A stretch of 64,000 nucleotides of DNA from Hyphococcus aureus (GCF_042643165.1 NZ_JBHRSH010000001.1:124001-188000), one strand, 5' to 3'. Positions 18,933 to 28,025 are shown, counted from the stretch's first letter. A program made the numbers and translations. The notes: generated by a model from the letters alone, not told the origin.

Positions 18933-19217
18933 TCAAGGCGCGTAACTGTTGCAGCGCCAGAAGGCGTGGTTGCGCACACGCGGACAACGGCTCACTTTCG
19001 TGATCCACAAATCGAATATCCGCGGATCGTAAAGGCAGGCGAGATACCCGGCGGCATGGATGACAAGCGCGGCGAGAAGCGACCATCCCGACCGGGTGAT
19101 CAGAAATATTTCCGTGGTCGCCACAAGGTTGATGACAAAAAAACTATAGGTGACGCCCGCGAACATTTGCGGCTGGGTCAGCGCGCGAAACACCGGCGCT
19201 GTCTGGAGCGTTTCCAT
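18933..19217 (-). CDS. virB3: VirB3-like T4SS inner-membrane protein
   Basis: 94 aa. The N-terminal PVFRALTQPQMFAGVTYSFF is the VirB3 signature, followed by two membrane helices (about 18-38 and 44-62) and a CLYDPRIFDLW segment also typical of VirB3. It sits between the pilin virB2 (3-bp gap) and virB4 (9-bp gap), the canonical order. GGAGG lies just before the start. Confidence 0.88.
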   Translation of the reverse strand: METLQTAPVFRALTQPQMFAGVTYSFFVINLVATTEIFLITRSGWSLLAALVIHAAGYLACLYDPRIFDLWITKVSRCPRVRNHAFWRCNSYAP

Positions 19218-19220
19218 GGC

Positions 19221-19538
19221 TCACCCTCCCGCCGCCGCGCGGATGCCGGCGACAATAGACGTCGCGCCGAACAGAATGAAACAACCAACGACAACGGTAA
19301 TGCCGTACCGCCAGTTGAGACGTCCCGTGAGCATCATGAAGCCAACAGCCGCAACCGCAATCACCGCCGCTGTGGTCGCTACATTGCCGAGAAGGCTTCC
19401 CTGCAGCCAGTCGAGCGCGGCGACAATCGGTCCGGAGCCTTGCGGGTCTGAGATTGTCGATTGCGCTTGTGCGCCTGGCGACAACAAGGCCGCCAAAGCG
19501 GCGCTGACCGTCAAGCCTGTTTTTAAATGATAACCCAT
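19221..19538 (-). CDS. virB2: VirB2-like T4SS pilin
   Basis: 105 aa. A cleavable signal (about 1-25, ending GAQAQ) is followed by the two-helix pilin body: about 50-70 (NVATTAAVIAVAAVGFMML) and 78-98 (GITVVVGCFILFGATSIVAG), joined by a short basic loop (TGRLNW). Size, topology and position at the head of the virB operon identify it. It would be the major subunit of the conjugative pilus or secretion needle. Confidence 0.86.
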   Translation of the reverse strand: MGYHLKTGLTVSAALAALLSPGAQAQSTISDPQGSGPIVAALDWLQGSLLGNVATTAAVIAVAAVGFMMLTGRLNWRYGITVVVGCFILFGATSIVAGIRAAAGG

Positions 19539-19558
19539 GCGCGCGCCCCGTAAACTTT

Positions 19559-19585
19559 ATACGGCATTTTATTCAGATGCCGTAT
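19559..19585. promoter_or_regulatory. Inverted repeat just upstream of virB2
   Basis: ATACGGCAT and ATGCCGTAT are perfect 9-bp arms separated by 9 bp, ending 20 bp before the virB2 start. This could be an operator controlling the whole virB operon or a 5' leader hairpin. Nearby sequence is AT-rich, fitting a promoter. Confidence 0.45.
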
Positions 19586-19760
19586 CAATTTCCGGTATAT
19601 TCAGTGCGCACTTAAAATCGATTTAAGCGGACAATTGCAATTGTCCGCCCATGCGTGATGCGGCCTCGCCTTGCCGATAAGTAATGATCCGCAAAGACCA
19701 ACCAAAAGACAGTTGGCGAATAATTTAAAACGCCTTTTCGGTAAAATTTAAGGATGCATT

Positions 19761-19792
19761 GTGCGCTGTATGGAGTGAATCACACAGCGCAC
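19761..19792 (-). terminator. Stem-loop after the TauD gene
   Basis: GTGCGCTGT and ACAGCGCAC form a perfect 9-bp stem with a 14-base loop directly after the stop of the dioxygenase gene ending at 19793. There is no clean T-run after it, so it may be a weak terminator or an mRNA-stabilising hairpin. Confidence 0.45.
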
Positions 19793-20695
19793 TTATTGGA
19801 CAGAAGCGAGTGATGTGGAGGCGATCTCGGGACCATATTCGTTGATGGTCGTGCGCCGCATATCGCGCTTGTACTTCTGATCTTCAAATGCTGTTGCGCG
19901 ATGCAGCGTGCAGCGATTGTCCCAGATGACAAGATCACCATCCTCCCACTTATGGGCGTAGATGAATTGGGGTTGCGCGGCGAATGCATTAAGTTCGTCG
20001 ATCAATGCAAGACCTTCTTCCGCGCCCATGCCGACAATGCTGGCCGCGTGAGCGCCAATAACAAGCGTCTTGCGGCCATTGGCGGATTCACGCACGATTG
20101 GATGCTGTGCGGCGGGCATGGCTTTTTTCATTTCCTCTGTCACCGTGGAAAAACCGCCGCGCGCGCGCGAGTGCCAGAGATTGTGCTCGGCGACCAGACC
20201 ATCCAGCTTCTGCTTCATCTCGTCAGACAACGCGTCATAGACCGCGCGCGCATCGATAAACTGTGTATCGCCGCCCTCGGGCGGCACGACATGCGCGAGC
20301 AACAGCGACCATTTTGTAGGCAATGAGTTGAAAGAGCTATCGGTGTGAAACAGCTCATTGCCTTTTGCATATTTATGCCGCGTCGTATCCTTCACGACGA
20401 TATTTCCTTCGGCGTCAAGATTGGAAGCGTCGTAAAGCCCATAAGCAAGACGGGGTTTAAACCCGCTCTTGATCTTCAGATCAGGCGGTAATTCCAGCGG
20501 ACCAAACGCGCGGCTGAATGCAATATGCTGATCATCGGTGGCGCCGGACCCGCGAAGACAGACAACACCATATTCAGCCATGAGATCTTCAACGCATGTC
20601 ACGGTCTCTTCCGTGGGCGGCGCCGAAAGGTCGATGCCCGTTACAATGGCGGCGAATAACGGATGCGCTTTTTCCACTTTAACGTCCATGTTCAT
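19793..20695 (-). CDS. TauD/TfdA-family 2-oxoglutarate/Fe(II) dioxygenase
   Basis: 300 aa. The iron facial triad is visible as His117-x-Asp119 (NELFHTDSSF) and His265 (WDNRCTLHRA), and the 2-oxoglutarate-binding Arg is near 277-281 (RDMRRTT). The family hydroxylates a substrate next to a heteroatom, for example taurine, 2,4-D, alkyl sulfate or phenoxy ethers, using 2-oxoglutarate and O2. The second dioxygenase gene lies 9 bp upstream, so both are co-transcribed. Substrate is unknown. Divergent transport, hydroxyacid-dehydrogenase and kinase genes suggest carbon use rather than sulfur scavenging, as no sulfonate transporter is present. Confidence 0.9.
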   Translation of the reverse strand: MNMDVKVEKAHPLFAAIVTGIDLSAPPTEETVTCVEDLMAEYGVVCLRGSGATDDQHIAFSRAFGPLELPPDLKIKSGFKPRLAYGLYDASNLDAEGNIVVKDTTRHKYAKGNELFHTDSSFNSLPTKWSLLLAHVVPPEGGDTQFIDARAVYDALSDEMKQKLDGLVAEHNLWHSRARGGFSTVTEEMKKAMPAAQHPIVRESANGRKTLVIGAHAASIVGMGAEEGLALIDELNAFAAQPQFIYAHKWEDGDLVIWDNRCTLHRATAFEDQKYKRDMRRTTINEYGPEIASTSLASVQ

Positions 20696-20704
20696 TCTCT
20701 CTTT

Positions 20705-21604
20705 CTAACGCCCGCCGGCAGGTTTCAAGCCGCCCGTCGTTACGCGTTCCATATATCTGTATTTGCCGGGATAATCGGCGATCGCGCTGTGATGCGCCGC
20801 CCAGTTATCCCAGATCAACACCGTGCCATTCTCCCAGCGCACACGGCCTGTAAACGCCATGGACGTCACATGATGATGCAAAAAGTCCAAAATCAACCGG
20901 CTTTCCTTTTCCGAAAAGCCTTTCAAGCGGCGGGTATAAACAAGGTTGAAGAATAGGTGTTTAAGGCCAGTGCGAGGATGCACGCCGACAATAGGGTGCT
21001 CCACCTCATTATCGCCTTCCTCAGTTTTCATGTCTTTCATCATTACATTTTTCCGGCCTGCCCCGCTTCCGAACAGAGCGGTCGCACTGTTGACGCCAAT
21101 AAGCGTTTCACAAAAATCCTGCATCGCCGGAGAAAGCGTTTCATAGGCAAGATAGAGATTGGCAAAAGCGGTGTCGCCGCCAAACTCGGGCACGTCGATC
21201 GCATGCATGGTGACTGTCGTCGGCGGCGTCGCCATAAAAGTGGAATCATTATGAAAACCTTCGCCGACAACCATCCGTTTGTCATCGGCCAGACGCTCTA
21301 CAATCTGCACATCCGGATAATCGTCTACGCTGAAAATATGCGGTATCTTTTGCAGAGGCCCAAAGCGTTGCGCAAAGGCAAGATGATCATCACGCGAAAA
21401 GCCTTGCTGGTCCCGAAAGTAAATGACGAGGTTTTCCGCGAACGCCCTTTCAATCTCACGCCAGACCTCATCAGGAAGCGGCTTTGTAAGGTCGGCGCCT
21501 TTCACTTCCGCTGCGACGGCGCCGTTTAGCGGCAGGACTTCGATGTGCTGGTAGCCGGAGCTGCGTTCAAAATCTCGCCAGCTTTTCTGATTGGTTTGAG
21601 CCAT
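20705..21604 (-). CDS. TauD/TfdA-family 2-oxoglutarate/Fe(II) dioxygenase
   Basis: About 299 aa from the ATG at 21604; an upstream in-frame GTG at 21619 would add five residues, and no strong ribosome site decides between them. Triad: His-x-Asp in GEGFHNDSTF (about 118-120) and the distal His in WDNWAAHHSA (about 272); the 2-oxoglutarate Arg is likely in YRYMERVTTGG. It is a clear but distant paralogue of the downstream dioxygenase, 9 bp away. The two could act on related substrates or successive positions. Confidence 0.9.
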   Translation of the reverse strand: MAQTNQKSWRDFERSSGYQHIEVLPLNGAVAAEVKGADLTKPLPDEVWREIERAFAENLVIYFRDQQGFSRDDHLAFAQRFGPLQKIPHIFSVDDYPDVQIVERLADDKRMVVGEGFHNDSTFMATPPTTVTMHAIDVPEFGGDTAFANLYLAYETLSPAMQDFCETLIGVNSATALFGSGAGRKNVMMKDMKTEEGDNEVEHPIVGVHPRTGLKHLFFNLVYTRRLKGFSEKESRLILDFLHHHVTSMAFTGRVRWENGTVLIWDNWAAHHSAIADYPGKYRYMERVTTGGLKPAGGR

Positions 21605-21786
21605 ATGTCCGTTTCGCACCCTGACTTGTTATTTGTCCTTACCCATAAAGATTAGAATCCGAAGGGTCTTGCAATCAATCGTTCTTTGAGAAAGGATTTG
21701 CGTGGCTGGAGGGAAAAATGGTCGTCAAACCAACACCTTAAAAAATACAACGCAAAAAGAAGCCAGCTTTGCTCAAGGAGGAACTC

Positions 21787-23067
21787 ATGGCGGACACTAT
21801 GACCGTCGAACCCTACAAGCCGACCTACCGCAATTATGTGCTGTTCGTGCTCTTTCTTGGTTATGTGGTGAATGCGCTTGACCGGTCGATTCTGAATATC
21901 CTCCTGCCGGCCATCCAGGAAGAGTTTTCCTTAAGCTATACGCAACTGGGCCTTCTTGGCGGGATCGCCTTCGCCCTGTTTTACGCAACCTGCGGCATTC
22001 CCATCGCCAGCCTCGCCGACCGCACCAGCCGTAAATGGATATTGAGTGGCTCCATCGCGTTCTGGAGCATCATGACGGCTTTTTGCGGACTGGCGCGCAG
22101 CTTTCCCATGCTGCTGGCCGCGCGCATCGGCACCGCTATTGGCGAGGCCGGGGGGTCGCCCCCCTCACATTCGCTCATCTCAGATTACTTCTCGCTGAAA
22201 AAACGCGGCACTGCGCTTTCTATTTATGCGCTTGGCGTTCCCTTAGGGGGCATGATCGGACTTTACCTCGGGGGACACGGGAATGACTGGTGGGGCTGGC
22301 GCACTACTTTTATCGTCGCGGGACTCCCCGGGCTCATCGTTGCGCTGCTTGTCGCCTTTACTGTTAAAGAGCCCAAGCGCGCGGCGCCATCATCAGGAAA
22401 AACATACAACCCCTTCTCTGCGCTTCAACTTGTAGCCAAGCGCCCAGCCTTTCTGCATATGGCCCTCGCCGCCGCCATGCATGCGCTCGTCTGGTACGGC
22501 GCCGGCAACTTCAATGCAGTGTTTCTGGTGCAAACCCATGCCATGACCACGAGCCAGGTCGGCACATGGTTCGCCTCCATCGCTCTTGTCGGCGCGTTTG
22601 GCACGTTTTTCGGCGGATTTTTATCGGATCAGCTCTCGCAGAAATATAATGACGAGCGGTTTTACATGCTTGTGCCCGGCGCGTCCGTTATCCTCGGCTT
22701 GCCGTTCCAGTTACTCTGCTATCTCCATCCCGACACGAATATCGTCATGGTTGGCTTCGCCATCAATGCGTTTTTTGCATCGGTTTTCTTTGGACCGTCA
22801 TTCGCCATGGCGCAGGCTTTGGTGCCAGCCAGCAACCGCGCACTCGCGGCCTCGCTGCTTCTTTTCGTACAGACGATGATTGGACTGGGAATCGGCCCCC
22901 TGATCGCCGGTATGATTACGGATGTGTTTGTCCCCATATTCCAGGCAAACGCCCTGCGCTACGCGCTGGTGACCATAGCTCTTTTCAATATCTGGTCCGG
23001 CGTTCATTACTACCTCGCCTCCCGCACCGTGCGTGAGGACATCCTATCGGCTAAAGCTGAAGCATGA
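21787..23067 (+). CDS. MFS transporter
   Basis: About 426 aa with 12 predicted membrane helices and the MFS loop 2-3 signature (GIPIASLADRTSRKWIL). The start at 21787 is chosen because AAGGAGG lies 6 bases upstream; a longer frame from 21769 has none. The sequence type (LDRSILNILLPAIQEEFSLSYTQLGLL) is the organic-acid/hexuronate-like MFS group common in sphingomonads. It heads an operon with the hydroxyacid dehydrogenase (14-bp gap) and the kinase, and is divergent from the dioxygenases, suggesting uptake of their substrate. Confidence 0.88.
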   Translation: MADTMTVEPYKPTYRNYVLFVLFLGYVVNALDRSILNILLPAIQEEFSLSYTQLGLLGGIAFALFYATCGIPIASLADRTSRKWILSGSIAFWSIMTAFCGLARSFPMLLAARIGTAIGEAGGSPPSHSLISDYFSLKKRGTALSIYALGVPLGGMIGLYLGGHGNDWWGWRTTFIVAGLPGLIVALLVAFTVKEPKRAAPSSGKTYNPFSALQLVAKRPAFLHMALAAAMHALVWYGAGNFNAVFLVQTHAMTTSQVGTWFASIALVGAFGTFFGGFLSDQLSQKYNDERFYMLVPGASVILGLPFQLLCYLHPDTNIVMVGFAINAFFASVFFGPSFAMAQALVPASNRALAASLLLFVQTMIGLGIGPLIAGMITDVFVPIFQANALRYALVTIALFNIWSGVHYYLASRTVREDILSAKAEA

Positions 23068-23080
23068 TGGAGATAAAATC

Positions 23081-24058
23081 ATGACGGCGAAGCGGTTGCG
23101 CGTTCTCGTGACGCGCCGTTGGCCTGAAGCGGCGGAACACTATCTCACTGAACGCTATGAGGTGACGCTGAACGCTGAAGACGCACCGATGTCGCCGGCC
23201 AGATTAGCGCAAGCCTTTGACGAGTATGATGTCATTTGCCCAACGGTTTCAGACAAAATAGACGCCGATATAATTGGCGCAGCGCCGCGTCTAACGCGCC
23301 TGCTCGCCAATTTTGGGGTGGGCTTTGATCATATTGATATCGCTGCTTGCAAAGCGGCAAATGTCGCTGTGACGAATACGCCGGGCGTTCTGACCGATGC
23401 GACGGCCGACCTCGCCATGGCGCTGATCCTGACAGCGGCCAGACGCACCGGTGAAGGCGAGCGGGAATTGCGTGACGGACGGTGGTCCGGCTGGCGTCCA
23501 ACTCATCTTATGGGGCGCAGCCTTTCCGGCAAGACGCTGGGTCTTGTTGGGTTTGGCCGTATCGCCCAGGCGACAGCGCATCGCGCTCATCACGGCTTTG
23601 GCATGAACATCCTTTATTACTCGCGCAGCGCGGCGGCGCCGGATGTTGAGAGGGGGCTTGGCGCCAACCGCATGGCGACTCTTGAAGAGCTTTTGCGCCG
23701 GAGCGATGTTGTATCTCTGCATGTTCCCGGCGGCGCGGAAACGAGCAATATGATCGGCGCGAAAGAAATCGCCGCGATGAAGCCTGGCGCCATCCTTGTC
23801 AACACAGCGCGTGGCGGCGTGATCGATCATGACGCGCTGGCGGCGGCGCTGAAATCAGGCGCGCTAAGCGCGGCTGGGCTTGATGTCTATCCCGCCGAAC
23901 CAGTTGTACCCGCATCTCTGCTCGGGCTCGAAAATGTTGTGCTCCTGCCCCATCTCGGCAGCGCCACGGTGGAAACGCGCGAAGCGATGGGGCTCCGAGC
24001 TGCAGCGAATGTAAACGCATTTGCATCCGGCTCGCCGCTTCCCGATCGTATCGCCTGA
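23081..24058 (+). CDS. D-2-hydroxyacid dehydrogenase (glyoxylate/hydroxypyruvate reductase type)
   Basis: About 325 aa. The NAD(P)-binding motif is LGLVGFGRIAQ near 147-157. The catalytic trio is visible as Arg in NTARGGVID, Glu in AGLDVYPAEP and His in LLPHLGSATVETREAM. Family members reduce glyoxylate or hydroxypyruvate to glycolate or D-glycerate, or act on other 2-hydroxyacids. The next gene is a D-glycerate-kinase-like protein 3 bp downstream, making a hydroxypyruvate to D-glycerate to phosphoglycerate route plausible. The start at 23081 was chosen over an overlapping upstream ATG at 23033 that runs inside the MFS gene. Confidence 0.88.
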   Translation: MTAKRLRVLVTRRWPEAAEHYLTERYEVTLNAEDAPMSPARLAQAFDEYDVICPTVSDKIDADIIGAAPRLTRLLANFGVGFDHIDIAACKAANVAVTNTPGVLTDATADLAMALILTAARRTGEGERELRDGRWSGWRPTHLMGRSLSGKTLGLVGFGRIAQATAHRAHHGFGMNILYYSRSAAAPDVERGLGANRMATLEELLRRSDVVSLHVPGGAETSNMIGAKEIAAMKPGAILVNTARGGVIDHDALAAALKSGALSAAGLDVYPAEPVVPASLLGLENVVLLPHLGSATVETREAMGLRAAANVNAFASGSPLPDRIA

Positions 24059-24060
24059 TA

Positions 24061-24921
24061 ATGTCTGGCGCCGGCGATACGATTGACGCGCTCATCGCAC
24101 GGGAAGACCTTCCGGCCTCTTACAAAGATATTGTGGAGCAACACTGGCGGCCGCTTGCCAGGAAGATCGCGGATTGGCGCGCGGAAAAACAGGGGCCCCT
24201 TGTTGTTGGCGTTAATGGCGCACAAGGGAGTGGAAAATCGACGCTTTGCGCTTTCCTGGCTGAAGCCCTGTTGCCAGAACTCAATCTCAACGCCGCCATT
24301 CTGTCGCTGGACGATTTTTATCTTCCAAAATGCGCACGGTTAAAGCTTGCAGAGAAGATTCACCCGCTGCTTGCAACGCGGGGCGTTCCCGGAACCCATG
24401 ATGTTGCGATGTTATCGGCTGCCATAAACGACTTACTCTCGGGAATAACTGTCTCCACGCCCGTTTTCGACAAGGCGAGCGATGATCGCTTCGCGCAAAA
24501 CCGTAAAATCCCGGGACCGGCCGATGTCATTTTGCTGGAAGGCTGGTGCGTCGGCGCGCCCGCACAGGATGAGGCTGCGCTCACCCAATCGATTAACGCC
24601 TTGGAGCGGAACGAAGACCGTGACGGCATATGGCGGCGCTACGTGAATGAACGCCTGAAGACAGATTACAAGGATCTCTTTTCACGCCTTGACCGTCTCA
24701 TCATGCTGCGCATCGATAGCATGGAAAGCGTACTGCAAAACCGGCTGCGACAAGAGCGAAAACTACGCGCCGCGCGGCCTGACGCCACGAAGGTGATGAC
24801 TGAAGAAGCAATAGCTCGGTTCATCCAGCATTATGAGCGCCTGACGCGCCATTGCCTTGATACGCTGCCTGAGACTGCGGACATCATGATTGATGTTGCA
24901 GATTTGACAGCAAACTCTTGA
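24061..24921 (+). CDS. P-loop kinase, D-glycerate 3-kinase-like
   Basis: 286 aa. Walker A is NGAQGSGKST (about 54-63), followed by LSLDDFYLP and VILLEGWCVGAP, a layout shared with plant/cyanobacterial GLYK and YeiI/uridine-kinase-like P-loop kinases. The GTHDV segment and the late RRYVNERLKTDYKDLF also fit GLYK. Role inferred from context: phosphorylating D-glycerate produced by the preceding dehydrogenase. Pantothenate- or uridine-kinase-like activity is the alternative. It converges with the AAHS transporter 13 bp away. Confidence 0.78.
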   Translation: MSGAGDTIDALIAREDLPASYKDIVEQHWRPLARKIADWRAEKQGPLVVGVNGAQGSGKSTLCAFLAEALLPELNLNAAILSLDDFYLPKCARLKLAEKIHPLLATRGVPGTHDVAMLSAAINDLLSGITVSTPVFDKASDDRFAQNRKIPGPADVILLEGWCVGAPAQDEAALTQSINALERNEDRDGIWRRYVNERLKTDYKDLFSRLDRLIMLRIDSMESVLQNRLRQERKLRAARPDATKVMTEEAIARFIQHYERLTRHCLDTLPETADIMIDVADLTANS

Positions 24922-24933
24922 GCGCAGAAGGCG

Positions 24934-26250
24934 CTAGCCTTCATCTTTCAATTGCACGCGTAACAGGAACAGGGCGCCCAGGGTCGCCGTCGCGCCGATC
25001 GCCGTTAACACTGTGCTGGCGTTCATGCCTGCATCGAGAAGCACGCCGCCGAGCACAGGCCCGACAACACCGCCCGCCCGCCCGATAGCGACCGCCAGCG
25101 CACAGCCGGTCACCCGCAACCGCGCCGGAAAGGCGCGCGCAAGAAACGCGTATAGCCCGACAATACCGCCCATCGTGAAAATGCCGAGGACGAAAGCGAC
25201 AATGCGCAAAATGAAAAGATCGCCCGTATTCATCGCAAACACTGCCATCAGGACGGATGTTCCGACCATTGAGATAACCGCCAGCCGCTTGAGGCCAAAA
25301 TAAGCCGACGCTAGTCCTACAAAGATGCCGCCGGTCACACCGCCCATGCTGGTGATGGCCGATGTCGCAATAGCGGCCGATTGCGTATAGCCAGCATCAG
25401 TGAGAATTTTCGGCGTCCACCCGCTGAAAAAATAAAACGCCATGATATGTAGGAAGTAAGCGCTGATCAGCAGCACCGTCAGCATCCGCAAGCCCGGCCC
25501 CAAAAGCTCCCGCGGATCGGCGCTTTCCCGTTTCATCTCTGTCGCGCGCGCCTCATCGACGAGGGAATGGCCAAGCCGTTTCAGTATGGCGTTGATCTTC
25601 GTGAGCGCATCCGGCCCACCTCGCGCCGCGAGATATTCCGGCGATTCCGGCAAGCCGAACCACACAAGCGGAATGAAAGCGGCAGTCGCAAGCCCGCCGG
25701 CCGTAAAAATTGCGCGCCAGCCGGCGGCCTCTACGATATCCGCGGCGACGAAACCACCGATAAGCCCGCCCAAGGGGAAACCGATAGTCATCGCGCTCAC
25801 CGCAAGATCGCGGCGGCGATTGTTTGAAAACTCCGCCGCCACCGCGGTAAGAGACGGGATCATCAATCCAACGCCGAGACCCGTTAAAAGACGGCACGCC
25901 ATCAATGTCGTCAGAGAACTGACAAAAGCTGTGAGCAACATCCCGACCGTCATGATGACAAGGCTGACAAGGATAGTGGGACGCCGGCCGATGCGGTCCG
26001 CCATAGGCGCCAGAAAAACGGAGGCGCCGGCGCCGATGACATTCGCCGCGATAACTACCCCCAGCGCGGAGCGGCTGATGACCCAGTCTTCTGAAATCCC
26101 GGGCGCTGCAAAGGTGATGGCGAGAACGTCGAAGCCATCCAGCGCATTCAGCATGACCAGTAGCGTTATGATGAAGATCTGCATCGCGCCCATCGGGGCG
26201 TCATTCAGGACTTTTGAAACCGAATTAGTTGAGTGTTCAGGCGCGGCCAT
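24934..26250 (-). CDS. MFS transporter, aromatic acid:H+ symporter (AAHS) type
   Basis: 438 aa, 12 predicted membrane helices. The DGFDVLAITFAAPGIS stretch in helix 1 and the loop LAPMADRIGRRPTI are hallmarks of the AAHS family (PcaK, BenK, VanK). The Asp in helix 1 is the proton-coupling residue in that family. It lies next to the LigM-like gene on the same strand but is separated by a terminator, so it is a separate unit. A benzoate- or vanillate-like substrate is inferred. Confidence 0.85.
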   Translation of the reverse strand: MAAPEHSTNSVSKVLNDAPMGAMQIFIITLLVMLNALDGFDVLAITFAAPGISEDWVISRSALGVVIAANVIGAGASVFLAPMADRIGRRPTILVSLVIMTVGMLLTAFVSSLTTLMACRLLTGLGVGLMIPSLTAVAAEFSNNRRRDLAVSAMTIGFPLGGLIGGFVAADIVEAAGWRAIFTAGGLATAAFIPLVWFGLPESPEYLAARGGPDALTKINAILKRLGHSLVDEARATEMKRESADPRELLGPGLRMLTVLLISAYFLHIMAFYFFSGWTPKILTDAGYTQSAAIATSAITSMGGVTGGIFVGLASAYFGLKRLAVISMVGTSVLMAVFAMNTGDLFILRIVAFVLGIFTMGGIVGLYAFLARAFPARLRVTGCALAVAIGRAGGVVGPVLGGVLLDAGMNASTVLTAIGATATLGALFLLRVQLKDEG

Positions 26251-26370
26251 CCTGCATCCAGTCAGTCTGTGCGCTAAGCGCCTGAAGAAACCATGATGCT
26301 AACCTGCGCCGCGGCTGCACGGCAAGCAATTGTGACGATATGCATCTGCGAAGCCGAGCCACAAAAGAAA

Positions 26371-26394
26371 AACGCCGGCGTGAAAGCCGGCGTT
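26371..26394. terminator. Strong hairpin terminator after the LigM-like gene
   Basis: AACGCCGGC and GCCGGCGTT form a perfect 9-bp stem with a GTGAAA loop. On the minus strand it is followed by TTTTCTTTTG, a good intrinsic terminator for the demethylase gene ending at 26421. Confidence 0.85.
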
Positions 26395-26420
26395 TTCATT
26401 ATTCATACTGTAGCGACAGC

Positions 26421-27818
26421 CTAGAGTTTGCCGCGCCAGCCATCCACATCGGCGTAGCTGGTGCGCGCCACTTCCGAATAGGGAACCGGGCTGACAATCG
26501 CCTTGATGGACGTTTGCGAATGCGGCTCCACGGTCGGTTTTGTCGTCCCGCCATTTTCCTCGCCCCAGACGAAGCGAACTTCCGTGCCCGGCGTCGCATA
26601 TTTCGGATCGAGGATCGCCAGGGTCAGCATCTTGCGCTCGTTCGAGGAATAACCGACCCAGGTGGAGACACCAGCCACATCGTCGCCGACCATGACGCGG
26701 TCGAACGGGTGCATGGAATAAACAGCAGACGGGAACTCCATGAATTTCGCCCGTTCACCCTTTTGAAGTTGCGAGCCGATGCACTGAAGCACTTCGTCAC
26801 TGTCGAGCGCCAACGTGACTTTGATGCGGTGATCGTCATTTTGTTTCTTCTCAAGCGCTTCGCGGCCGATGAAGTCATGGTCGTATTTAACGAAGCCGCC
26901 ATAGGAAAGATCCCAAGGAGTGAAGTAATAATCTTCGATATTGTCAGAGACGAAGCTGCCGCCGATAGAGGCGTTGGCCTCATAGCTCGTGCCAGGCAAC
27001 CAGGCGCGATAGTCTTTAAGGCTGTCGCCGGAATAAACCGCAGGCAACGGCGACGGCACCCAGCCGGATTCGAGCGTGTTTGAAGAATAAGCGCGACCGC
27101 CAACGAGTTTGAGGCCAAACTCTTCACCAGCCGCGATCAGCGCCTGACGCACCGCTTCGCCGTCATCCCAGGGGCCATAAAGTTCAAAGCCGGGCTGACC
27201 AGCCATGCCGTGACGCAGCGCTCCGACATCTTTGCCAGCGATCTTCAGCGTCGTCATGTTGAAGAATTTCAGTTCAGGCGGCTTCTTGCCGAGCGCTTTT
27301 TCCATGGTCGCCATGGCGTTCGGGCCCTGCACCTGGAACCGATAAGACTTGCGGCGGGACTGGTCCTTGCGCATCGCGGTGCGCTCGTCGAGTTCGACTT
27401 TAACGTCCCACTTGCCAGTTTCTGCGTGGAACATGATCCAGTTCAAGGTCGGAATGCGGCCAACGAGGTTGAATTTATTTTCGGCGAGATAGAACAGGAT
27501 AACGTCGCCAACCACATAACCGTCGGGTGTCACTGGAACGAATTGCTTCGCCTTGTTGACAGTGAAATTCTTGAAACTGTTGATGCCAAGATAATTCAGG
27601 AATTCAAAGGCGCCCGGCCCTTCCACTTCGAGATCCGCCATGTGGTAAGACTGGTTGAAGAGAACGCATGTCTCCTGCCAGCCACGCTGCTCATCGCGCC
27701 AGTTCGTGTATTCCGGCGGCACGCCGGGATAAACATTCGGACCGGCTTGCGAGTTGCGAAGCATGGTGACCGGCCCGCCCGCCTTTTTCATGGCTTCTTC
27801 AAGATTTTTCGACGTCAT
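26421..27818 (-). CDS. THF-dependent aromatic O-demethylase-like protein (LigM/DesA family, GcvT fold)
   Basis: 465 aa, matching the aminomethyltransferase-fold enzymes LigM and DesA, which move the methyl of vanillate, 3-O-methylgallate or syringate to tetrahydrofolate. Recognisable family segments: MLRNSQAGPNVYPGVPPEYTNW near 19-40, FNQSYHMADL, TLRHGMAG-like LRHGMAGQPGFELYGP near 217, SNTLESGWVPSPLPAVY and a C-terminal VWGEENGGTTKPTVEPH. LigM-type proteins have many paralogues, so the substrate could be another methoxy- or methylamine-type compound. MetF, 19 kb away, would recycle the methyl-THF. Start supported by AAGGGAG upstream. Confidence 0.85.
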   Translation of the reverse strand: MTSKNLEEAMKKAGGPVTMLRNSQAGPNVYPGVPPEYTNWRDEQRGWQETCVLFNQSYHMADLEVEGPGAFEFLNYLGINSFKNFTVNKAKQFVPVTPDGYVVGDVILFYLAENKFNLVGRIPTLNWIMFHAETGKWDVKVELDERTAMRKDQSRRKSYRFQVQGPNAMATMEKALGKKPPELKFFNMTTLKIAGKDVGALRHGMAGQPGFELYGPWDDGEAVRQALIAAGEEFGLKLVGGRAYSSNTLESGWVPSPLPAVYSGDSLKDYRAWLPGTSYEANASIGGSFVSDNIEDYYFTPWDLSYGGFVKYDHDFIGREALEKKQNDDHRIKVTLALDSDEVLQCIGSQLQKGERAKFMEFPSAVYSMHPFDRVMVGDDVAGVSTWVGYSSNERKMLTLAILDPKYATPGTEVRFVWGEENGGTTKPTVEPHSQTSIKAIVSPVPYSEVARTSYADVDGWRGKL

Positions 27819-28025
27819 CGATTACTGCTCCCTTGAGTTTTGACTACTGTCAGTTTGATCCGTGCTATAGGCTATGAAGTCCGAAAATACTTTCCGTCGT
27901 GCGCTTCCATAAGCAATGAAAAGCGAAACCTGTTATCTGTGCTAATATGTTGATTTACAGTGCTTGCAGAGCGCTTCGCACTCGCAGCGCATGTAACAGA
28001 ATGATGGCGAAAAACGCTTGCGTTT

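Noticed and set aside
18837..19451. 204-codon frame across virB4/virB3/virB2 on the plus strand
   Set aside because: Antisense to three genes with clear signatures; polar, low-complexity product.
12385..19538. Integrative conjugative element around the virB operon
   Set aside because: No integrase, relaxase, repeats, tRNA or att sites flank it, and base composition looks like its neighbours.
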